The translations under genes and the position numbers were made by a program. The notes beneath the pieces were generated by a model. That model saw nothing but the letters and a program-made list of their open reading frames with translations, did not search any database and was not told where the DNA came from. Shown here piece by piece: positions 60,394 to 64,000 of a DNA stretch of 64,000 nucleotides (position 1 is the stretch's first letter; each line of letters opens with the position of its first letter). The DNA comes from CAZCQG01 sp964500775 (GTDB lineage Bacteria; Campylobacterota; Campylobacteria; Campylobacterales; CAZCQG01), in the NCBI GenBank assembly GCA_964500775.1, contig CAZCQG010000005.1:1-64000 (forward strand), read 5' to 3'.

Positions 60394-60810
60394 ATGAAAG
60401 CTTCGGAATATCTCATCTCACCCGACAAATCAAAACTCGATATACAAACGATACACGACTATCTAGCAAATCGCTCCTACTGGGCGAAGGGAAGGAGCTT
60501 GGAGCAGGTGGAGCGGAGCATCAAAAATTCGTTTTGCTTCGGCGTATATGACAGTGAGGAGAAGCAGTGCGGATTCGCGCGGGTCGTGAGCGATTTGTCG
60601 GTGTTTGCGTATATCATGGATGTCTTTATCCTCGAATCATACAGGGGGCAAGGGCTGGGGAAGATGCTAGTGGCGCACATATTGAATGACGAGACGTTTA
60701 AACACGTGATGCGTTGGAATCTCGATACGTTGGATGCGCATGCACTCTATAGACAATTCGGCTTTGACAAACCGCGATTTCCCGATAGGGCGATGCAGAA
60801 GTTTAAATAA
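60394..60810 (+). CDS. GNAT-family acetyltransferase
   Basis: 138 residues. The acetyl-CoA binding loop is ESYRGQGLGKMLVAHIL (RGQGLGK), preceded by DVFILESYR and followed by the C-terminal DTLDAHALYRQFGF motif of GNAT enzymes. The substrate is not predictable; the fold resembles small-molecule acetyltransferases. It is the last gene before the A+T-rich right end. Confidence 0.85.
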   Translation: MKASEYLISPDKSKLDIQTIHDYLANRSYWAKGRSLEQVERSIKNSFCFGVYDSEEKQCGFARVVSDLSVFAYIMDVFILESYRGQGLGKMLVAHILNDETFKHVMRWNLDTLDAHALYRQFGFDKPRFPDRAMQKFK

Positions 60811-61628
60811 TATACTCCGATACACTTGTTTTAGACAAAGAAGTGCTGTGCTCAATCGAACCAATTTTATCTAACTTCCATAAATAGGCTATTTGAAGCT
60901 ATTTATTAACAAGGAAGAAATCGAAAAAGTACATTATAAAGTACATTAGTGAAATTGCTTAAACTCACTTAAGCATCTAAAGAGGCGTTGTTTATATACT
61001 AACATATTTCGGCAAAAAATGGAGCGTTTTTGTTAAAAGGCATTTTTCTATACATAGTCCCGCTTTTTGGGCTTTTCATTTGCATTTTGTCTAGTAAAGA
61101 TAACGGAATAAGAATGGCGATTATTTTTTATCAACGAGACTTATTTATCGATAATATCGTACTTCAATAAAATATTTCCTCTATAATGTAACTTGAAATG
61201 TAACTATAATTTAGTAGCAACTTTTGAAAAGAGTTTTGTAAAAATGTTACTTCGCTAAGGTTTGCAAGATACCCCGATTTGATTCTAGACTCGGGGGTGG
61301 TACCCGTTTAAGTTTTCTCCTTGAGCGATTCTTTGGTATGTTTTGAAAACCATTGTTTCATAACTTTTCTATCCTCTTTTTGATGCTTTTCAAATACTTT
61401 TTTGCCATTTAAGGTTATTTATCCTTAAAGTGGTGATTTCTAGCTAAATCTCTTAAGCTTAGAGTGTAAAAGTGCTATTTCATAGAGTAAACTTAAGTTA
61501 TTGAATTAGTTAGATTATATTATTAAAATCTTCATTTAGGTTTTGGAGGGTATCGGCTACCCCCCCCCTCATTTCACGGTCGAAATTATGGCTTTGGGTT
61601 AAATACCCCCAAAAATCCGTACCCAATA
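60811..61628. other. Non-coding A+T-rich junction of the integrated element
   Basis: About 820 bases without a convincing gene. Contents: an inverted repeat TGCTTAA/TTAAGCA at 60956-60975; a minus-strand frame without a start codon from about 61430 to a stop at 61308 (ITLNGKKVFEKHQKEDRKV..., highly charged), probably a gene remnant; and a run of nine C (61560-61568). The transition from the balanced chromosomal composition to A/T-rich DNA occurs here, so an element end (att site) is expected but I cannot identify it. Confidence 0.5.
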
Positions 61629-62342
61629 TTAAGCCGTAATTGCCTCTAAAATCGATTTTATCTCATTTGTAGGTATTTGTATGCCCTCGCTCGCTTTTAC
61701 TCGTTTTAGCACCCTACAAGTGATTTCTAAGCGATATACGGGATAGCTTAACTCTGATTGTCTAGCTTTATCGTAGTATTTTACTCTCTCTATGTGCTCT
61801 AAACCTATGGGGCGGTTGAGGTAGTAGGTACTTTGAAACCAACTCCCACGCCCATATTTATTAAGGCACTTAATGTCTAGCGGTTTCTCAAAGTCTATCG
61901 CTAAATCAAAGCCACTTAATCCAAACTTGTAAAAGAGGCATTGGATAAAGTCGTAATCTCGCTTGGGCTTCTTGTATTGAGCTAAGCCGTAAGCCTCTAT
62001 CTCATAAGTGCGCCCATTTTTTTCTTGGGATGGTTTGATTATCACTCCGTTATCTGCTAGGTATCGCTTACCGCCACTTTTTTTATTTTTAGCATTGATA
62101 GAAACTTTTGTGTGTGGTCTCACTCGCTCAAATTTTTTATTATGCGACGATAGGAATCTATGAAATGTATCTCTGTACACTTGAGCTCGTAGAGTATCTA
62201 TCCCTATAATATAATTACTAATATTACTTATATTATTACTTATACTAGGAAAACCACTCGCTAAGCCACTCAATAACTCTTTAGCTATAACACCGCCAAA
62301 GCCTAAAGGCTCGGGGTGCGTGTGTGATTCTAAGCTGCTCAT
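61629..62342 (-). CDS. Replication initiator-like protein
   Basis: 237 residues. The part from about 130 (LSGFDLAIDFEKPLDIKCLNKYGR...TYYLNRPIGLEHIERVKYYDKARQSELSYPVYRLEITCRVLKRV) resembles initiators of small plasmids or filamentous phages ('D.aiDf', then 'iYdK..e......RlEi'). An upstream Ser/Asn-rich stretch is encoded by a repetitive A/T sequence with two direct copies of ATTACTTATA (62223-62232, 62235-62244). Rolling-circle type activity is inferred, not shown. It is the distal gene of the element. Confidence 0.6.
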   Translation of the reverse strand: MSSLESHTHPEPLGFGGVIAKELLSGLASGFPSISNNISNISNYIIGIDTLRAQVYRDTFHRFLSSHNKKFERVRPHTKVSINAKNKKSGGKRYLADNGVIIKPSQEKNGRTYEIEAYGLAQYKKPKRDYDFIQCLFYKFGLSGFDLAIDFEKPLDIKCLNKYGRGSWFQSTYYLNRPIGLEHIERVKYYDKARQSELSYPVYRLEITCRVLKRVKASEGIQIPTNEIKSILEAITA

Positions 62343-62383
62343 TTTTAGTGCCTTGAAGCATCAAAAACTTGTAGTTTTGGAAT

Positions 62384-62659
62384 CTAATATGCATTACAAG
62401 CTTTTGAGGCTTGTTTTGCTATACTTTTGGCTGTTGCTTTCGGCTCGATTATTTCCAAAATCTCATTTAGTTTTTTTGGATTTAATCGGGCTATCTTGCA
62501 TCGCTTCCCCTCTTTACTCCATTTTCTGATTATTAGCCCATCTTCCTCAAGTGGTATAAGGTATTGATTACCATTGGAGTAGGGGATTTGAGAGGCTGTA
62601 AGCTCTCCCATCTCTTTTATCATTCTCAATACTGTGAGCTTTATGGTGTGCTTAGTCAT
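62384..62659 (-). CDS. Small winged-helix-like DNA-binding protein
   Basis: 91 residues: KHTIKLTVLRMIKEMGELTASQIPYSNGNQYLIPLEEDGLIIRKWSKEGKRCKIARLNPKKLNEIL reads as a helix-turn-helix/winged-helix domain (helix, helix, 'L..L...G.I...W' wing) with a basic C-terminal tail. It overlaps the upstream gene by four bases (ATGA). A repressor or replication accessory role is a guess. Confidence 0.5.
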   Translation of the reverse strand: MTKHTIKLTVLRMIKEMGELTASQIPYSNGNQYLIPLEEDGLIIRKWSKEGKRCKIARLNPKKLNEILEIIEPKATAKSIAKQASKACNAY

Positions 62660-62949
62660 TCAGCACCCCCTAGAAGCTCTTGATAGAGCTCTTCTACCTC
62701 GTTTATCATCTTGATATTTGAGCTTAGAAGCTTTTTTATCCCATCATCTGTGAAGTATATGCTTAGCGTGGGCTCTACCCCGTTTACAGTAGTAAAAGCT
62801 CCAAATCCTACATTAAAGTCTTTTGTAAACTCAAGCTCTGAAAAATCAACATTGTAAAGCTTAGTAGCATACTCGGGGGAGAATATCGCTCCCATACACT
62901 CATTAATACTTGCTTCTTGTATGGCTTTGAATTTATCGTAGATAGTCAT
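62656..62949 (-). CDS. Hypothetical protein of the mobile element
   Basis: 97 residues: IYDKFKAIQEASINECMGAIFSPEYATKLYNVDFSELEFTKDFNVGFGAFTTVNGVEPTLSIYFTDDGIKKLL. No motif recognised; no signal or membrane helix. Four-base ATGA overlaps on both sides tie it to the AlpA-like gene and the winged-helix gene as one operon. Confidence 0.5.
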   Translation of the reverse strand: MTIYDKFKAIQEASINECMGAIFSPEYATKLYNVDFSELEFTKDFNVGFGAFTTVNGVEPTLSIYFTDDGIKKLLSSNIKMINEVEELYQELLGGAE

Positions 62950-63113
62950 TCTCCACCCCCTAGAAGCTTTTGCACCTCTGATTCGGGTATAACTGTGACT
63001 CTGTCACTAATTTTGATAGATTTGAGTTTGCCTTGTTTAATCCAAAGCCAAATAGTGGATTCTCCCACACCTAATTTTTCTTTGAGAGTTTTAACTCTAT
63101 AATTTTTCTCCAT
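62946..63113 (-). CDS. AlpA-like excisionase/regulator
   Basis: 55 residues read by hand: MEKNYRVKTLKEKLGVGEST, then IWLWIKQGKLKSIKISDRVTVIPESEVQKLLGG. 'LkeklGvgeSTiWlWiKqGklksikisdrvtvipesEv' is the MerR-like helix-turn-helix of AlpA/excisionase proteins of integrated elements, which direct excision or activate the integrase. The stop overlaps the next gene by four bases. A ribosome site, GGAGT, lies just before the ATG. Confidence 0.7.
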   Translation of the reverse strand: MEKNYRVKTLKEKLGVGESTIWLWIKQGKLKSIKISDRVTVIPESEVQKLLGGGE

Positions 63114-63256
63114 CTGGAGTCCTTTCCTAGCTTCCTGCTAGTAGGACTTAAAGCTTTAAGATTTTAGCCTCAAGCATTAATTGGATTTACTTGTAGCTCT
63201 CTAATCGTCATTAGATTGTGCAAGTTTGGCATAACAGAAAGTAGTAGTTTTTGTGG

Positions 63257-63276
63257 TTTCCCCCATTTTGGGGAAA
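63257..63276 (-). terminator. Hairpin between the element operons
   Basis: TTTCCCC (63257-63263) and GGGGAAA (63270-63276), 7-base stem, 6-base loop, five bases downstream of the gene at 63281 on the minus strand. No T-run follows, so it may only weakly terminate. Confidence 0.45.
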
Positions 63277-63280
63277 GTGC

Positions 63281-63820
63281 TTATTTTAGGGCTGTGAAGT
63301 AGTCTAAATATTCTTTTTTTGCTTCTTCTATTACTCCTTGTTTGTTTAGAAAAGCTCCTAATTCTTTATTTGTGGCTGTTATTTTTGTAGATTCTGTTGT
63401 ATAGAAGTAGTGCTTTGGATTCTCCAAAAAGTCATTGATTATATTTATTAGCTCACTCCCTTTTTGTGTCTTTACCATATAATCCAAATCCTCTTTGACT
63501 TTTGATAGTCGCTCTTTGTTTCTAGCTATTAACTCTTTTTGGGTTTTCTTTTTTGTCTTTTTGCCGTTTTTTAATTTTCCAGCATCATCAAATTTTCGTG
63601 CTGCTTCCTTTGTGCCGATACTCATTAAATAATTTGAAGTGTGTATTAGTAAATCCTCTATCTCTCCACTATCCCAATACTTCAAATATCGATTGTTTAT
63701 AAGCCACGATTCTATGAAACTTTCGTGTCCTAACAAAGAGATGCAACCTACATATTTTTTTATACTATTATTGTGTTTTTCAAATAGCTCTTTTAGCTTT
63801 TTTATATCATCTCGTTCCAT
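63281..63820 (-). CDS. Hypothetical protein of the mobile element
   Basis: 179 residues, very basic and helical: DDIKKLKELFEKHNNSIKKYVGCISLLGHESFIESWLINNRYLKYWDSGEIEDLLIHTSNYL, then a Lys-rich stretch (KNGKKTKKKTQKELIARN). It overlaps the end of the integrase gene by 14 bases. No family recognised; a DNA-binding or regulatory role is plausible from composition only. Confidence 0.5.
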   Translation of the reverse strand: MERDDIKKLKELFEKHNNSIKKYVGCISLLGHESFIESWLINNRYLKYWDSGEIEDLLIHTSNYLMSIGTKEAARKFDDAGKLKNGKKTKKKTQKELIARNKERLSKVKEDLDYMVKTQKGSELINIINDFLENPKHYFYTTESTKITATNKELGAFLNKQGVIEEAKKEYLDYFTALK

Positions 63821-64000
63821 TTTTTACCTCATCTAAAAAATCAGCGTACCATTGCAATAACTCTCTCATTTGCTCGGTGTAATCCGCTCGGTGCGTATAC
63901 GCTCTTACAACCCCGCTTTTTTCGTGGTGGTCTAAAACCCTCTCTTTTGCTTCAAACGTGGCGTTATGTTGGTTTTGATATGTGTCTACTAAGCTCCGAT
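63807..64000 (-). CDS. int: Tyrosine-recombinase integrase, C-terminal end (gene continues past the window)
   Basis: About 64 codons visible, read by hand: TYQNQHNATFEAKERVLDHH...SGVVRAYTHRADYTEQMRELLQWYADFL. The pattern 'LdHh...gvVRaYtRadYteqmRell.WyadfL' is the end of P4-type integrases; the catalytic Tyr is the one in RAYTHRA. Stop at 63807-63809. This places an integrase-led element whose rest lies right of the window, with the att site at its far side. Confidence 0.8.
   Translation of the reverse strand, partial: RSLVDTYQNQHNATFEAKERVLDHHEKSGVVRAYTHRADYTEQMRELLQWYADFLDEVKNGTR

Noticed and set aside
60956..60975. TGCTTAA inverted repeat as an attachment site
   Set aside because: An inverted repeat alone is not evidence for att; no matching direct repeat is visible in the window.
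1..64000. CRISPR array or Cas genes
   Set aside because: No regularly spaced short repeats and no Cas-type protein were seen; tandem repeats found are of other kinds.

Overview
The window looks like a chromosomal segment of a Campylobacterota (Epsilonproteobacteria) bacterium, most like the Sulfuricurvum/Sulfurimonas group. This is inferred from the gene set: a run hemC-fxsA-proS-hemA-polyprenyl synthase-DUF2018, a MOMP-type porin, a UbiD-family decarboxylase of the size used in futalosine menaquinone synthesis, GlnB-Amt, NusA, a split GltX-type synthetase, and many large sensor kinases with 'HQWKQPL'-type H-boxes. Two 100-N runs (5788-5887 and 12753-12852) are scaffold gaps, so this is a draft assembly.

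Layout. 1-3.6 kb: a membrane protein fragment, a lipoprotein, UbiD, then a Phd/PIN toxin-antitoxin pair with a palindromic operator. 3.6-7.9 kb: two paralogous, uncharacterised proteins (cold-shock-like N-terminus, long helical middle, receiver-like C-terminus) facing each other around a HAD phosphatase and a small secreted protein. 7.9-12.1 kb: photolyase, a DUF523/DUF1722 protein and a histidine kinase. 12.1-21.7 kb: housekeeping block (aroK, hemC, fxsA, proS, hemA, polyprenyl synthase, two small genes, hisD, a CNNM-like membrane protein), interrupted by a tandem repeat at the aroK start and a MITE-like structured element at 18.9-19.3 kb. 21.9-31.3 kb: a PAS/degenerate-chemoreceptor protein, a Dnmt2-like cytosine-C5 methyltransferase, glnB-amt, tRNA-Ser(UGA), comEA, a decayed small gene, a porin, an orphan ABC permease, nusA and a 2OG-Fe(II) oxygenase. 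31.3-38.3 kb: a DUF4258/DUF2283 pair, a TetR-controlled RND efflux operon, a glycine-zipper protein and a phosphofructokinase.

38.3-54.4 kb is dominated by signalling and envelope genes: a GGDEF-EAL protein with a periplasmic CXXCH motif, CowN (protects nitrogenase from CO, implying nitrogen fixation), a receiver-kinase protein, a very large hybrid kinase, a lytic transglycosylase, YggT, GltX, and an OmpR-type two-component pair divergent from an LTA-synthase-like gene that is split by a run of eight G. 54.4-60.8 kb is an accessory stretch: an AAA ATPase apparently inserted in front of a chemoreceptor gene (a decayed copy of the receptor 5' region remains on the other side), a TetR-AhpD pair with two operators, a HepT/MntA pair, a ParE-type pair and an acetyltransferase. 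From 60.8 kb to the right end the DNA becomes visibly A+T-rich and holds one edge of an integrated mobile element: a Rep-like initiator, small DNA-binding proteins, an AlpA-like excisionase and the C-terminus of a tyrosine integrase cut by the window end.

The observations most worth a second look are the paralogous cold-shock/pseudo-receiver pair, the Dnmt2 homologue, the poly-G switch in the LTA-synthase-like gene, CowN, the heme-motif GGDEF-EAL sensor, the decayed duplication around the ATPase, and the two structured repeat elements. All calls are from reading the sequence; no database search was run.
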